40,497 nt of DNA, from the IMG/VR virus record IMGVR_UViG_3300005577_000016, positions 1-40,497 of that record; one strand, written 5' to 3'. Below the pieces are notes generated by a model, which was given only the letters and a program-made list of their open reading frames with translations, had not been told where the DNA came from and did no database searches. Each line of letters begins with the position of its first letter. Position 1 is the first letter of the stretch. Made by a program: the position numbers and the translations under genes. Below, in pieces: positions 1-9,084 of the stretch. The DNA comes from a virus.

Positions 1-253
1 TGGCGGTATCGATATCGAGCCGATCTTTCTTTGTGGGCAGGGTGCTATGGCTTACGTCATGGGCCAGATGCCGCGCCCGACGCAGCTTGAAGACGGCGAC
101 TACGAATTCGTTACCGGTATGGGTATTGAAGCGCAATACGGCGTCGGTAAGATTGCTAAGGCGCCGCTCGCTATTGGCGCTGCCGCTACCGCAGGTGATC
201 TTGTCGATTGGGGCATGGTTACGGGCTTTGTCGCTGGCGTTGCTAACGCCTAA
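1..253 (+). CDS. Major capsid protein, C-terminal part (continues from 39451..40497)
   Basis: This is the end of the capsid gene that starts at 39451. Because bases 1-100 repeat the last 100 bases of the window, the first full codon here (position 2, Gly) corresponds to the one at 40399. Joined across the circle, the gene encodes 399 residues. The last stretch is Gly/Ala-rich and ends in VANA. It is followed within 10 bases by a strong hairpin with a T-rich tail, which should end or reduce transcription after this heavily used gene. An ATG at 47 is internal and not a start. Confidence 0.93.
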   Translation, partial: GGIDIEPIFLCGQGAMAYVMGQMPRPTQLEDGDYEFVTGMGIEAQYGVGKIAKAPLAIGAAATAGDLVDWGMVTGFVAGVANA

Positions 254-260
254 TTGTAAC

Positions 261-292
261 GGAGCCGTTAATAGCGGCTCCGCTTTTCTTTC
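261..292 (+). terminator. Rho-independent terminator after the capsid gene
   Basis: A perfect 7-bp stem, GGAGCCG (261-267) with CGGCTCC (275-281), has a 7-base loop and is followed by GCTTTTCTTT. It lies 8 bases after the capsid stop. Late genes continue on the same strand, so it probably acts as a partial terminator that sets capsid mRNA above the downstream head-tail genes. Confidence 0.8.
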
Positions 293-315
293 AATCTAAT
301 TAGGAGAGTTAGCAA

Positions 316-735
316 ATGGCAACTCGTATTGGTTATCGTCAGCCGCAGGTTGGCGCTCAGGGTTTCGCTCGTACTCGAAAGACTATTGGCGGTGTTGTTG
401 CACTGCTTACTACGGATGAAGTAACAGGTAATGCTGTTGCTCTTGTTCGTACACCGAAGGGCTTTACTGTTGAAAGCCTCTATCTTGCTCTTGATGATAT
501 CGATAGCAACGGTACCTCTACTGTTGCTGTTACTGTAGGTGACGCAGCTTCAGCGAACCGTCTGATTGCATCAACTAATATCGGTCAAGCAGGTGGTAGC
601 ACAACCACTCTCGCTTCAACTGGTTTGTATTATAAATACACGGTTGAGACCGATATTCTTTTGACATTCGTTACCGGCTCTGCAACTCCTGCTATCGGTA
701 ATGCTACGTTCTATCTTAGCGGCTTTACCGAATAA
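316..735 (+). CDS. Putative head decoration or minor structural protein (139 aa)
   Basis: This gene encodes a Thr/Ala/Gly-rich protein with alternating polar and hydrophobic residues that suggest an all-beta fold. It has no signal peptide or membrane segment. A good ribosome site (TAGGAGAG) sits 8 bases before the ATG. It lies directly after the capsid gene, the usual place for decoration or cement proteins, and is rich in GCT/GTT codons like the capsid gene, which fits high expression. I do not recognise the family; the structural role is inferred from position only. Confidence 0.6.
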   Translation: MATRIGYRQPQVGAQGFARTRKTIGGVVALLTTDEVTGNAVALVRTPKGFTVESLYLALDDIDSNGTSTVAVTVGDAASANRLIASTNIGQAGGSTTTLASTGLYYKYTVETDILLTFVTGSATPAIGNATFYLSGFTE

Positions 736-742
736 CATATAG

Positions 743-776
743 ATGGCACCTCTGCATTCGTGTACGTGCCATTCTT
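743..776 (+). terminator. Intergenic hairpin with short T-rich tail
   Basis: ATGGCAC (743-749) can pair with GTGCCAT (766-772), followed by TCTT. The 16-base loop and short tail make it weak. It lies between two late genes and may only slow or process the transcript. Confidence 0.4.
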
Positions 777-799
777 CGTTACATATAATGGAGTGATAA

Positions 800-1021
800 A
801 TGGCAAAGGTTAATGTAACATATAATGCCCCGGAAGATGATAGTCCGGTTGTGATTACAGGCGGTAAACGTTTCTTTGACGGTCAATCGCTCGAACTTGA
901 TACCGATACGCATGGCGAGCTTATCGAGCGTTTGCGCGGTAATCAACATTTCATGGTTGAAGACGTTGCTGTTGACGCAGTGCAGCTTACGTCAGGTACT
1001 GGCGACGGATGGAATAGTTAA
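800..1021 (+). CDS. Small hypothetical virion-region protein (73 aa)
   Basis: This is a small acidic protein beginning MAKVNVTYNAPEDD, with mixed beta character and no membrane segment. The ribosome site is GGAG, 7 bases before the ATG. It lies between the possible decoration gene and the gp4-like head completion gene, so a head or neck role is likely. The family is not recognised. Confidence 0.65.
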   Translation: MAKVNVTYNAPEDDSPVVITGGKRFFDGQSLELDTDTHGELIERLRGNQHFMVEDVAVDAVQLTSGTGDGWNS

Positions 1022-1034
1022 TAGGAGTTGAGCA

Positions 1035-1370
1035 ATGCCCACAAGGAACGATCTAATAAATGCTTCGTTGGTATTGCTCAATGCTATTGCAGCGGGGCAG
1101 ACGCCAGCGCTCGAAGATGTTCAGACTATCGACAGTACACTTGACGGGCTGCTTGATGAGGCTGGAATTGTTGTCGAGAATTATTTCAACGCCGACGATA
1201 CGATTGATGAAAAATATCTGAACCCTCTCGCAATTATCATTGCTAATGAGAACGCGCCGGGGTTTGGTCAACCGCAAAATGATGCTTCTCGCGCTAGAGC
1301 TATTGCACGGTTGCGGTATATGAACCAATCGAATTATGAAGGTCAACCGCAGAACGTGAGTTACTATTAA
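1035..1370 (+). CDS. Head-tail completion protein, P22 gp4-like (111 aa)
   Basis: This small, mainly helical protein (MPTRNDLINASLVLLN...) has the make-up of the P22 gp4 tail accessory family, which binds the portal after packaging and builds the neck. The start has GGAG 8 bases upstream. The stop overlaps the next start (TAATG), so the two genes are translationally coupled, in the same order as P22 genes 4 and 10. One copy of the dispersed motif (TGCCCACA, 1036-1043) overlaps the start codon. The family call is from overall look and gene order. Confidence 0.6.
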   Translation: MPTRNDLINASLVLLNAIAAGQTPALEDVQTIDSTLDGLLDEAGIVVENYFNADDTIDEKYLNPLAIIIANENAPGFGQPQNDASRARAIARLRYMNQSNYEGQPQNVSYY

Positions 1371-2803
1371 TGGTTGATATCGTATTCCCAAATAGCACTA
1401 GCCCCGGAAACCGCCCCGCCGAAAGTTCGGGGCGTTTGATTAATTGCTTTGCTGCAAAGCTTGATGATGGCGCTCGAAATTCGTATGCACGCCGCCGTTC
1501 CCCTGGGCTTGCGCTTATTGTGGACACAACTATCCAGATTGGGCGCGGTGCACATTTCTATAATGGTGTTCTATACGTTGCGCAAAAGGATGAATTATCG
1601 AAAGTCTACATTGACGGTATTACGGGTAATTTCGTAACGTCTATTTTAGGTTCGCTTCCGGGCGAAAAGCGCGTAACATTCGCTCGAAATAATAAGGCCC
1701 CTATTCCTGATATCCTTTGCGTTACCGAGAATGATGTTTACATTATAACGGACAGCGCACCTCCTACAACTCTTGGTGCTGGAGATTTGCCGCAGCCATT
1801 GTCTGTTACATTCATTGATGGGTATTTCGTATTTCCTATCCGTGATGGGCGTTTCTTCTTTTCTGGTATTAACGATACGACGATTAATGCACTGGATTTC
1901 GGTAAAGCCGAAAGCCGCCCAGGCGGCTTGTTTAATGCCGTTACATATGGTGAGCAATTACTACTAGGTGGCCCATCTACTATTGAGGTGTGGAGCAACG
2001 CGGGTAATGCTACCGGTTCGCCGTTCTCGCGCACGACTGTTATCCAAAAGGGTCTTGCATCGACATTTGCTGTTGCCGGATTTGAGGAAGGTTTTTCGAC
2101 CATTGTATTTGTTGGTGATGATAACGCGGTTTATCGTCTAGACGGCGGCTACCAGCCAACACGCATTAGTAACGACGATCTAGACCAATTGATTGCTGAG
2201 ACAGCGGATAAAACGCAGCTCGACGTAAATGTTCACGTCACCCTTGGTCGTATGTGGGCAACAATCACCGGCCCGAAGTTCTCGTGGACCTATGACATTG
2301 GCGCGGGCCTCTGGCATGAGCGCAAGAGCTATCTATGGCCGAATTGGCGAGCCATAGTGTCGATCAAGGCATTCAATGGGGATTGGATAGCCCTAGACCG
2401 CGAAAACGGCTCCGTGTGGCGCATAGACGGCTCCGTGCTGAAGGAAGGGACCGCGCCCCTGGTTATGGTCGCGCAATCTCTGCCGATGGCACAATTCCCC
2501 AATCGAGCGCTCTTTCCGCGTGCCGATTTCGATATCATTGTAGGGCAGGCTAAAGTAGCGGGTGAGCAGCCTATAGACACAGACCCGGTTTGTCTTATAA
2601 GGTGGTCGGATGATGGAGGCGTTTCGTGGAGTGAGCCTTTGCGGAGAAGCTTAGGTAAAACTGGTTTCTACAGTACGCCAATTTCGATTAATCGCACTGG
2701 AATGGCAGGGCGTTACGGTAGAGTTTGGGAAGTGTCTATTTCCGACCCTATTTACGCTTCAATTTTAGGCGGTAGTGTAACAACGCAGGGGCTTGCCCGC
2801 TAA
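1370..2803 (+). CDS. Packaged-DNA stabilization / tail protein, P22 gp10-like (477 aa)
   Basis: The length (477 aa) is close to P22 gp10 (472 aa). The sequence has the gp10 pattern: an N-terminal Asn-Cys-Phe stretch (LINCFAAKL), then repeated beta-rich modules with aromatic pairs such as GYFVFPIRDGRFFFSGI, IVFVGDDNAVYRLDGGY and SWTYDIGAGLWHERKSY. In P22 this protein plugs the portal channel and anchors the tailspikes. It overlaps both neighbours by the TAATG arrangement. No frameshift or truncation is seen. Confidence 0.8.
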   Translation: MVDIVFPNSTSPGNRPAESSGRLINCFAAKLDDGARNSYARRRSPGLALIVDTTIQIGRGAHFYNGVLYVAQKDELSKVYIDGITGNFVTSILGSLPGEKRVTFARNNKAPIPDILCVTENDVYIITDSAPPTTLGAGDLPQPLSVTFIDGYFVFPIRDGRFFFSGINDTTINALDFGKAESRPGGLFNAVTYGEQLLLGGPSTIEVWSNAGNATGSPFSRTTVIQKGLASTFAVAGFEEGFSTIVFVGDDNAVYRLDGGYQPTRISNDDLDQLIAETADKTQLDVNVHVTLGRMWATITGPKFSWTYDIGAGLWHERKSYLWPNWRAIVSIKAFNGDWIALDRENGSVWRIDGSVLKEGTAPLVMVAQSLPMAQFPNRALFPRADFDIIVGQAKVAGEQPIDTDPVCLIRWSDDGGVSWSEPLRRSLGKTGFYSTPISINRTGMAGRYGRVWEVSISDPIYASILGGSVTTQGLAR

Positions 2804-2964
2804 TGGCTTCGCAACTTCAACCGTTAACGCCGTTGCCGCAACCACAAGCGCCTATTGTTGATAGCAATACCGGTCTTGTTAGTAAATCTTGGTATGAATA
2901 TTTAAAACGTTTAGATCAACACATACGCGAAATTGAAGCGCGTCTTACCGCAGGCGGTCTATAA
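2803..2964 (+). CDS. Small conserved neck/tail-region protein (53 aa)
   Basis: The protein reads MASQLQPLTPLPQPQAP..., with a Pro/Gln-rich N-terminus and an amphipathic C-terminal helix (SWYEYLKRLDQHIREIEARL). Start and stop overlap the neighbouring genes by TAATG on each side, which supports it being translated. Short proteins with a Pro-rich start and a W-YxYL helix are common at this place in podoviruses of alphaproteobacteria. The function is not known; a neck or ejection-protein adaptor is possible. Confidence 0.75.
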   Translation: MASQLQPLTPLPQPQAPIVDSNTGLVSKSWYEYLKRLDQHIREIEARLTAGGL

Positions 2965-3653
2965 TGGGCTTTTTCGATTTTCTTACTGGTAGTAATATCG
3001 GTAAAGCGTCAATGAACGCTTTGAATAATAATAGTCAAATTCTCACTAACCTGCAAAACGCAGGTAATTCTATTATTAATACTGGCGAGCAACAGTCGTC
3101 GGGCGCGCTTAATCAGGCGTCGAATAACTACAACCCGTATCTTGCAACGGGTAGCGCAGCGACCACGATGTACGGCAACGCTCTAGGGTTGAACGGGGCG
3201 GATGGTACGCAAGCAGCGCAGAACGCGTTTCAAGCGGGTCCTGGTTATCAATTTGCATTAGATCAAGGAACACAAGCAGCGTTGCGCGGTTCATCAGCGG
3301 CTGGTATGTTGAATTCCGGTAATACACTAACAGCTCTCCAAAAATACGGAACGGGCTTAGCTAACCAAGAATATAATAATTGGTTATCTAATCTGTCTGG
3401 CGCTTCCGGTCAAGGACTAAGTGCAGCAAGCGGTCAAGGTGGAGCGCTTAGCGGGCTTGCAAACTTGTATCAAGGAACTGCGAATGATCGTCTTGGTCTG
3501 GAAAGCGCAATCGCGCAAGGCAGGCAAGGCATTAATACAGACGCCGCAAAGGTTAAGGAACAGCAAGCGCAAAATAGTAACTCGTTCTTTAGCAATCTGC
3601 TTGGCGGCGGGTTGAGCCTTGGTACTAAAGCGTTGACTGGAGGGCTGTTTTAG
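2964..3653 (+). CDS. Putative DNA ejection (injection) protein (229 aa)
   Basis: The protein is rich in Gly, Asn, Ala, Ser and Gln, starts with a short hydrophobic helix (MGFFDFLTGSNIG), and ends with a Gly/Leu-rich hydrophobic stretch (FFSNLLGGGLSLGTKALTGG) that may insert into membrane. This composition and the position match the first of the three P22-type ejection proteins (gp7/gp20/gp16 class), which leave the virion and help DNA cross the envelope. The stop overlaps the next start (TAGTG). Confidence 0.65.
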   Translation: MGFFDFLTGSNIGKASMNALNNNSQILTNLQNAGNSIINTGEQQSSGALNQASNNYNPYLATGSAATTMYGNALGLNGADGTQAAQNAFQAGPGYQFALDQGTQAALRGSSAAGMLNSGNTLTALQKYGTGLANQEYNNWLSNLSGASGQGLSAASGQGGALSGLANLYQGTANDRLGLESAIAQGRQGINTDAAKVKEQQAQNSNSFFSNLLGGGLSLGTKALTGGLF

Positions 3654-5692
3654 TGGCTATTTTCAGTCAACGCGTTCCGATTGATGCATTGCCTACAGTT
3701 GATAACACTTCGTTCTTCAAGAACCTTGTGGGAACTGTTGGCGACGCAATCGATAATAAAGTTGCAGGTAATCTCGTTAAGCAGAGCTTGACTAATGCAC
3801 AGCAACAACAGCCGCAAGCGTTGGGGCAACCCGCAACCTCAAATGCTATTATTGCGCCTAACGCACCCGCTGCTGTGCAAGGTAATGTTGCTATAGGTAA
3901 TCCTAACGATATCCAAAATCAGTTTATCAACACTGTTCGTCAAGGCGGTGTAACGAACCCGAACGCGCTTGCTGCTATTGCTGCGACTGGCCGCGCCGAA
4001 AGCGGTTGGGACCCATCAAAGGTTAATGCGGCTTGGCCCGATCCATCACAAAGTGGGCAAGCTGGTACAGCGGGCGGTATTCTCTCGTGGCGCAATGAAC
4101 GCTTGGCTAATTTGCGCAACTTCGCAGCATCGCAGGGCGAAGACCCGTCGAATATTTCGCCCGCAACGCAGGCTAAGTTCTTCCTTCAGGAAGACCCGGC
4201 ACTCGTGCAACGGTTGAATGCTGCGAAAAGCCCACAAGAAGCTGCTGATATTATGGCAGGTGCTTGGAAGTTCGCTGGTTACGATCAACAGGGCGGTGAA
4301 GCCGCTCGGCGTCGTGCGCTTGCACAGAACTATTATTCGCAGCAGTTCGCCAATGCGCAGCCGGTTCAGGTTGCCAGCAATGACCCTTCTGTGGGCATTC
4401 CTGCGCCGTCTCTGGTCACAAGCACACCCACCCCGGCTCCGCAAGCGGCACCTAGCGCCGCGCCGACGCCTACGGGGCAATCTGCTGCGAATTTCGACCC
4501 GGCAACGGTTACGCCTTCGCAGATGAATGCGCTGCTTGGCGGCGCGCAGCAGCCTTATGTTGATCCTACTGTGACGACTGCGTATCGAGATGGCTCGACA
4601 ACGCAATCTCCCGCGCCTGCACAGCAAGCTATTGCGGCCCAAACACAAGCAACACCCGGTACTGTTACGCCGCCAACGCGGCAACCGCAACAGCCTGGAG
4701 TTATTGCAAACGGTATTACGCCGCTGAACCGTCAAAATATCGATCCTGATCTTATTCGCCGCATGGTGCAGAACCCGATTACGCGACAGACTGGTCTTGC
4801 GATTGCGCAACAAGTGCTTGGCGGTAAGCCCAATAATAGTTGGGATTTCGTCAAACTTGATGACGGAACGCTTGCGCGTGCGAATAAGCAGACTGGTGCT
4901 GTTGAAACGCTTGGTCAGTTCCAGAGCGGTAAGAAAGAACTACAAAAAGTCGGTAATGCTCTTTACGACGCAAGTACAGGGCAATGGATTGTTGCGCCTG
5001 AAGGGGCAGGGGCAAATAAACTTGGCCTTGCGCCAATCTATGGTACGGATGAAAACGGTAATACTGTGCTTGGTCAGATCGGCCAAGACGGTTCATTCCA
5101 TCGCGTTGATACGGGTGGCTTTAAACCTGTGGGTAATGTTACGAATACCAATCTCGGTACAACAATTGTCACGCGTGACAAAGCAGGTAATATCATTAAT
5201 ACGTCGCCAATTGATGTTGCAGGCAAAGAACAGCAAACTCAACAGGGCAAAAACCTTGCTGCTAATCAGCAAGCGTTGCCCGCCGTTGAAGCAGCATCTA
5301 ATCAATTGCTCACGACAATTGATAGTCTAGCAAATGATCCGTATCTCGATAAAACGCTTGGCCCGGTCAATAGCAGACTTCCTAATGTTACTGGCGATAG
5401 CGAACGAGTGCAAGCGAAAAAGGATCAAATTACTGGTCAAACGTTCTTGCAAGCGTATAACACATTGCGCGGTGGTGGTGCTATTACCGATATCGAAGGA
5501 CAGAAGGCAACTCAATCGCTCGCACGCCTCAATTCTGCGCAGAATGCAAAAGATTATCGTGATGCGCTCAATGAATTCCGATCCATTGTCGTAAATGCCG
5601 CGCAGCGCGCTCGTACACAAGCCGGTCAATCGGTAGCACCCACAAGTAGCAATAAGACATCTACGGGTGTAACGTGGAGTGTTGAACAATGA
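3653..5692 (+). CDS. Ejection protein with phage tail lysozyme domain (679 aa)
   Basis: Translation starts at GTG, which overlaps the preceding TAG; no better ATG exists near the beginning. Residues about 85-230 look like a phage tail lysozyme (Phage_lysozyme2) domain, with the likely catalytic Glu116 in ATGRAESGWDP and later GGILSW and FAGYDQQGGEAAR segments. A long Pro/Ala/Gln-rich linker (about 235-370) follows, then a Gly/Asn-rich second half with helical C-terminus. Such proteins are carried in the virion and cut peptidoglycan locally during DNA entry. The ATGA overlap with the next gene indicates coupling. Confidence 0.75.
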   Translation: MAIFSQRVPIDALPTVDNTSFFKNLVGTVGDAIDNKVAGNLVKQSLTNAQQQQPQALGQPATSNAIIAPNAPAAVQGNVAIGNPNDIQNQFINTVRQGGVTNPNALAAIAATGRAESGWDPSKVNAAWPDPSQSGQAGTAGGILSWRNERLANLRNFAASQGEDPSNISPATQAKFFLQEDPALVQRLNAAKSPQEAADIMAGAWKFAGYDQQGGEAARRRALAQNYYSQQFANAQPVQVASNDPSVGIPAPSLVTSTPTPAPQAAPSAAPTPTGQSAANFDPATVTPSQMNALLGGAQQPYVDPTVTTAYRDGSTTQSPAPAQQAIAAQTQATPGTVTPPTRQPQQPGVIANGITPLNRQNIDPDLIRRMVQNPITRQTGLAIAQQVLGGKPNNSWDFVKLDDGTLARANKQTGAVETLGQFQSGKKELQKVGNALYDASTGQWIVAPEGAGANKLGLAPIYGTDENGNTVLGQIGQDGSFHRVDTGGFKPVGNVTNTNLGTTIVTRDKAGNIINTSPIDVAGKEQQTQQGKNLAANQQALPAVEAASNQLLTTIDSLANDPYLDKTLGPVNSRLPNVTGDSERVQAKKDQITGQTFLQAYNTLRGGGAITDIEGQKATQSLARLNSAQNAKDYRDALNEFRSIVVNAAQRARTQAGQSVAPTSSNKTSTGVTWSVEQ

Positions 5693-7677
5693 CAACACTT
5701 AATATTGGTGGGAAGCGCGTTACGGTTGACGATAGCTTTATGCAGCTCTCGCCTGAACAACAGAATGCAACTGTTGACGAGATTTCTAAATCGCTTGGTG
5801 GAACGCAATCGGCAGCATCTGCACCCCAACAACAGCCTGAAGCAGCACCGCAAGCTGCCCCTGAAACTTCAGGATCTCCAGTAACGGCTACTGATGTCAA
5901 TCAAGCGAGCGCGAACTTGCCCACATATGATGTATCAGCAGTTCCAGGGAACGTAGCGCAGGCGCAACAGCAACGTGAGTGGGATGCGAAACACCCAAAT
6001 CAAGCGTTCGTTAAAGGTAATTTCTTGCCCTTGCGGCGTGATCCTAGCGGGTTGCATTTCGATCCGAGTGCGGGTGTTCTCGGCGCGGCTATCAATGCGT
6101 TCAATGCCCCAGGCGACGCGTATTCAGGCAATTTGCAGCTCACAGATGAGAGCGGTAATATTACGCCTGATGCAATCGGTAGATCGCTCGAATTCGCTTC
6201 CACCTTCAGCCCTGTTAATCCGGCTGTTCGCGCCGGGGGCGGCATTGTGCCCGGTGCTGTGGGCGCTGCCGCTGAACGCCCAGGCATGGAAGCTGCAGCC
6301 GCCGCGCAACGTCTAGGTGTCGATCTGCCGCGCGCTATCGCGAGTGACGCGACGACTATTCAACAGGGCGGTAAAATCCTCTCGAATGTTCCTATTGCCG
6401 GAACGCCTTTGCGTAATGCATCTCGCACGGCAATCGATCAATTAGGACAAGCCGCTGATAGGGTGCAGCAAGGTTACGGTACTGGCGACGTGCCTACAGC
6501 GGGTGCGGCGCTTCGTGCGGGTATTACTGATTTCTCCAAAAATACGCTAGATGAGCAAGTAGGTAAAAATTATGCCTTGGTGGATCAGCTTGTTAATAAC
6601 AATGTCAAGCAGCCTCTTACGTCTACGCAAGAAATGGTTGCTAACCTACAAAGCGCAAGAGCGAACGCTGGTTTGCCTACGGATGGAACCGCAACGTCAA
6701 TCGTTTCTGATGCAGTTAACCGACCCGAAGGACTTAACTACGACGGGGTTAAGCGTCTACGCTCCACAATCGGCGGATATATCCAAAATCCGCAGCTTGC
6801 CCCGGCTGGCGCTGACCAAGGTGAGTTGAAAGCTATCTACGGCTCATTGTCTAACGATCTTGCGAATATTGTAAAGGCTTCGGATCATCCGACTGTTGCC
6901 GCTAAGCTTGCGGGTCAGCCCGCACCCGAAACTAATGCAGCCTACGAAGCATTTCAGACTGCCAATTCGTTTGCGAAAGCAACAGCGGCAGAGCAAAAAC
7001 AGCTTGATAAGATTATTGCGCCACAAAGCGATGAAGGCTTGTTTTCGAAAGTCCAAGCGATGGCCGGAAGCAACGCGAGTGCTGATCTTGCGCAGCTCGC
7101 GCGCGCCCGCAACGCCGTTAGCCCCGACGCTTGGGGCGAAGTATCGAGCGCGGTTATTTCCAAGATGGGCCGCGATGCTGATGGCAATTTCTCGCCGGAT
7201 CGATTTATAACAGCGTACGGAAAGCTTTCGCAAAATGGTAAGAACATACTATTCCGTTCCAACGGCAATGACGATCTCGCAAATAGTCTTAACGATATCG
7301 CTGCCGTATCGCGTAAGTTCAAAGAGCTAAACCAATACGCCAATCCGTCAGGAACCGGCCAGACCCTGAGCGGTGTTGGCATGGCTCAAGGGGCTATAAC
7401 CGCCCCTGTCTCGACGGTCGGCGGTATTGTTGGTGGTCGTGTGCTCGCCACATTGCTTTCCAGGCCAGTTTCGGCTAGAGCTTTAGCAGCATACTCGCGT
7501 GCTGTGGATGGCGTCGTCTCGAAACCCTCCGTAGCGACTACGAGAACGCTCGAAAACGCGTCCAAGGGGCTTGCTGCCATTGTGGGCAACACTACCGGCA
7601 ACAGGCAGCTTTCTCTTACGCTAGCGCCTCAGTTTTCCGCAGTCGGCGGCGTGCCAGCACAACAACGGAACGAATAA
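5689..7677 (+). CDS. Large internal virion / ejection protein (662 aa)
   Basis: This is a long, mostly helical Ala/Gln/Asn-rich protein. It begins with a short beta module (TLNIGGKRVTVDDSF), then a Gln/Pro/Ala linker (about residues 45-80), Gly-rich hydrophobic stretches and a C-terminal Ala-rich helix region. It overlaps the lysozyme-bearing ejection gene by ATGA and is the last of the three ejection genes. No enzymatic motif is recognised. A role in DNA ejection is inferred from order, size and composition. Confidence 0.65.
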   Translation: MTTLNIGGKRVTVDDSFMQLSPEQQNATVDEISKSLGGTQSAASAPQQQPEAAPQAAPETSGSPVTATDVNQASANLPTYDVSAVPGNVAQAQQQREWDAKHPNQAFVKGNFLPLRRDPSGLHFDPSAGVLGAAINAFNAPGDAYSGNLQLTDESGNITPDAIGRSLEFASTFSPVNPAVRAGGGIVPGAVGAAAERPGMEAAAAAQRLGVDLPRAIASDATTIQQGGKILSNVPIAGTPLRNASRTAIDQLGQAADRVQQGYGTGDVPTAGAALRAGITDFSKNTLDEQVGKNYALVDQLVNNNVKQPLTSTQEMVANLQSARANAGLPTDGTATSIVSDAVNRPEGLNYDGVKRLRSTIGGYIQNPQLAPAGADQGELKAIYGSLSNDLANIVKASDHPTVAAKLAGQPAPETNAAYEAFQTANSFAKATAAEQKQLDKIIAPQSDEGLFSKVQAMAGSNASADLAQLARARNAVSPDAWGEVSSAVISKMGRDADGNFSPDRFITAYGKLSQNGKNILFRSNGNDDLANSLNDIAAVSRKFKELNQYANPSGTGQTLSGVGMAQGAITAPVSTVGGIVGGRVLATLLSRPVSARALAAYSRAVDGVVSKPSVATTRTLENASKGLAAIVGNTTGNRQLSLTLAPQFSAVGGVPAQQRNE

Positions 7678-7739
7678 TTTTACGTTGAAGAATATTAAAA
7701 TAATTGTGAATGCTATTAGTTTAAACATGGATACCTCAC

Positions 7740-8675
7740 ATGGCTGGTTACTGGTCGCAATCTCGATCACAAATTCACGATCTTAACGGAAGGCCGCTTA
7801 TTGGTGCGAAAGCGCTATTCACTAAAGGCGGTACTACCACACCAATAACAGTTTATCAAGACAGCGGTTTGACAACGCCGCTATCAAATCCTGTTGTTTC
7901 TGATGGACAGGGGTTTTTCCCAGCAACATTTCTTGATGAAGCTGATGGCTTTTTCAACGTAGCAGTTTCGACAGCGCAAGGTGTTGCTCTCTACACAGAT
8001 ACTAGCATTCCTATTATCGGTCCTACGGGTGGTGGAGGAGGAGGTGGCGGAACACCTGTTGATCCTAATGCACTATTGCAGACAGGTGATTGCGTTATTC
8101 GCTATGGTGCAGAATTCAGAGCAGGGCTTGTTCGGCTCAATGGCCGCTCTATCGGCTCTGCTACATCAGGTGCAACAGAACGCGCCAATTCTGATACGCA
8201 AAACCTTTATTCCTACCTCTGGAATATCGACCCTAACATTGTTATTTCGGGCGGTCGCGGCGGTAACGCTGCCTCGGATTTCGCCGCTAACAAACCCCTC
8301 GTGTTACCTGATTATCGTTCTCGCGCACTTGTTGGTAACGACGCTATGGGTAATACAGCGGCGGGTATCATTGCATCATTTAATGCTCTAGGTGCAATTA
8401 TCGGTGAAGTTAATCATATACTGACAATCGCGGAAATGCCTAGTCATGCTCATGGGCTTAGTGATCCGGGTCATGTGCATAATTGGGGGAATACAGCGCG
8501 TGCCCAATCCTTGGGGGCTGGTAATGTTGGATCATTTTCGCAAGGCGGTGCACTACCAGGTGAACTTAATACAACTTTATCCTACACAGGAATTACCATG
8601 TCACCAACAGGTGGAGGTGGTGCCCACAATAACTTGCAGCCATCTAAAGTTATCTCTATTTATATGAAGTTGTGA
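7740..8675 (+). CDS. Tail collar fibre protein (311 aa)
   Basis: The N-terminal ~95 residues form a beta-rich virion-binding module (GRPLIGAKALFTKGGTTTPI). A run of eight glycines follows (residues about 98-106), then a phage tail collar domain containing LVLPDYRSRALVGND and the His-rich segment EMPSHAHGLSDPGHVHNW (about 231-248), which binds metal in related short fibres. The chain ends in LQPSKVISIYMKL, the usual collar-domain ending. It is preceded by 62 AT-rich non-coding bases and only a weak ribosome site. It probably forms a trimeric receptor-binding or collar fibre. Confidence 0.8.
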   Translation: MAGYWSQSRSQIHDLNGRPLIGAKALFTKGGTTTPITVYQDSGLTTPLSNPVVSDGQGFFPATFLDEADGFFNVAVSTAQGVALYTDTSIPIIGPTGGGGGGGGTPVDPNALLQTGDCVIRYGAEFRAGLVRLNGRSIGSATSGATERANSDTQNLYSYLWNIDPNIVISGGRGGNAASDFAANKPLVLPDYRSRALVGNDAMGNTAAGIIASFNALGAIIGEVNHILTIAEMPSHAHGLSDPGHVHNWGNTARAQSLGAGNVGSFSQGGALPGELNTTLSYTGITMSPTGGGGAHNNLQPSKVISIYMKL

Positions 8676-8676
8676 T

Positions 8677-9084
8677 ATGTACACAGGAACGCTAGAAGCA
8701 GTATCAAATAGAGCTGACTGGTTTATAACACTTGAATTGGTTGACGACGATACCAATCAAGTTATAACCGATCTTACCGATATTACATTTAATTTGCAAG
8801 TACGAACTATCCCGCGTCAAGGGGCATTGGGATGGCAGCGCTCGCCCTTGAATGATTATTATGGCGTTCAAGGTTACAATTGTGGGCAGATCGTACTCAA
8901 GGCTATTAGCGGTGATGAGCATGTAACGGTTGTTGCAGGTGCAGTTGAATTTCATTTTAGTGCGCTTGAAATGTCTCGGCTTGTTCAAGGTTCTTACGAA
9001 ATAGGCCTGACGGCTACGCGCAATAATATTGTTGACCAAGAAATGATTGCTATTTTGCCTGTTATTGATGGAGTTGTTAGATGA
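8677..9084 (+). CDS. Hypothetical tail-associated protein (135 aa)
   Basis: This protein appears all-beta (for example WFITLELVDDDTN, GQIVLKAISGDEHV, GSYEIGLTATRNN), similar in style to the N-terminal immunoglobulin-like parts of baseplate or fibre proteins. It is placed between the collar fibre and the tailspike and overlaps the tailspike start by ATGA, so it may be an adaptor or chaperone for one of them. I do not recognise the family with certainty. Confidence 0.6.
   Translation: MYTGTLEAVSNRADWFITLELVDDDTNQVITDLTDITFNLQVRTIPRQGALGWQRSPLNDYYGVQGYNCGQIVLKAISGDEHVTVVAGAVEFHFSALEMSRLVQGSYEIGLTATRNNIVDQEMIAILPVIDGVVR

Noticed and set aside
4046-4813. 255-codon open frame on the minus strand
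   Set aside because: It is Arg/Leu-rich with no ribosome site and lies opposite the ejection-lysozyme gene. It follows from the codon pattern of that gene.
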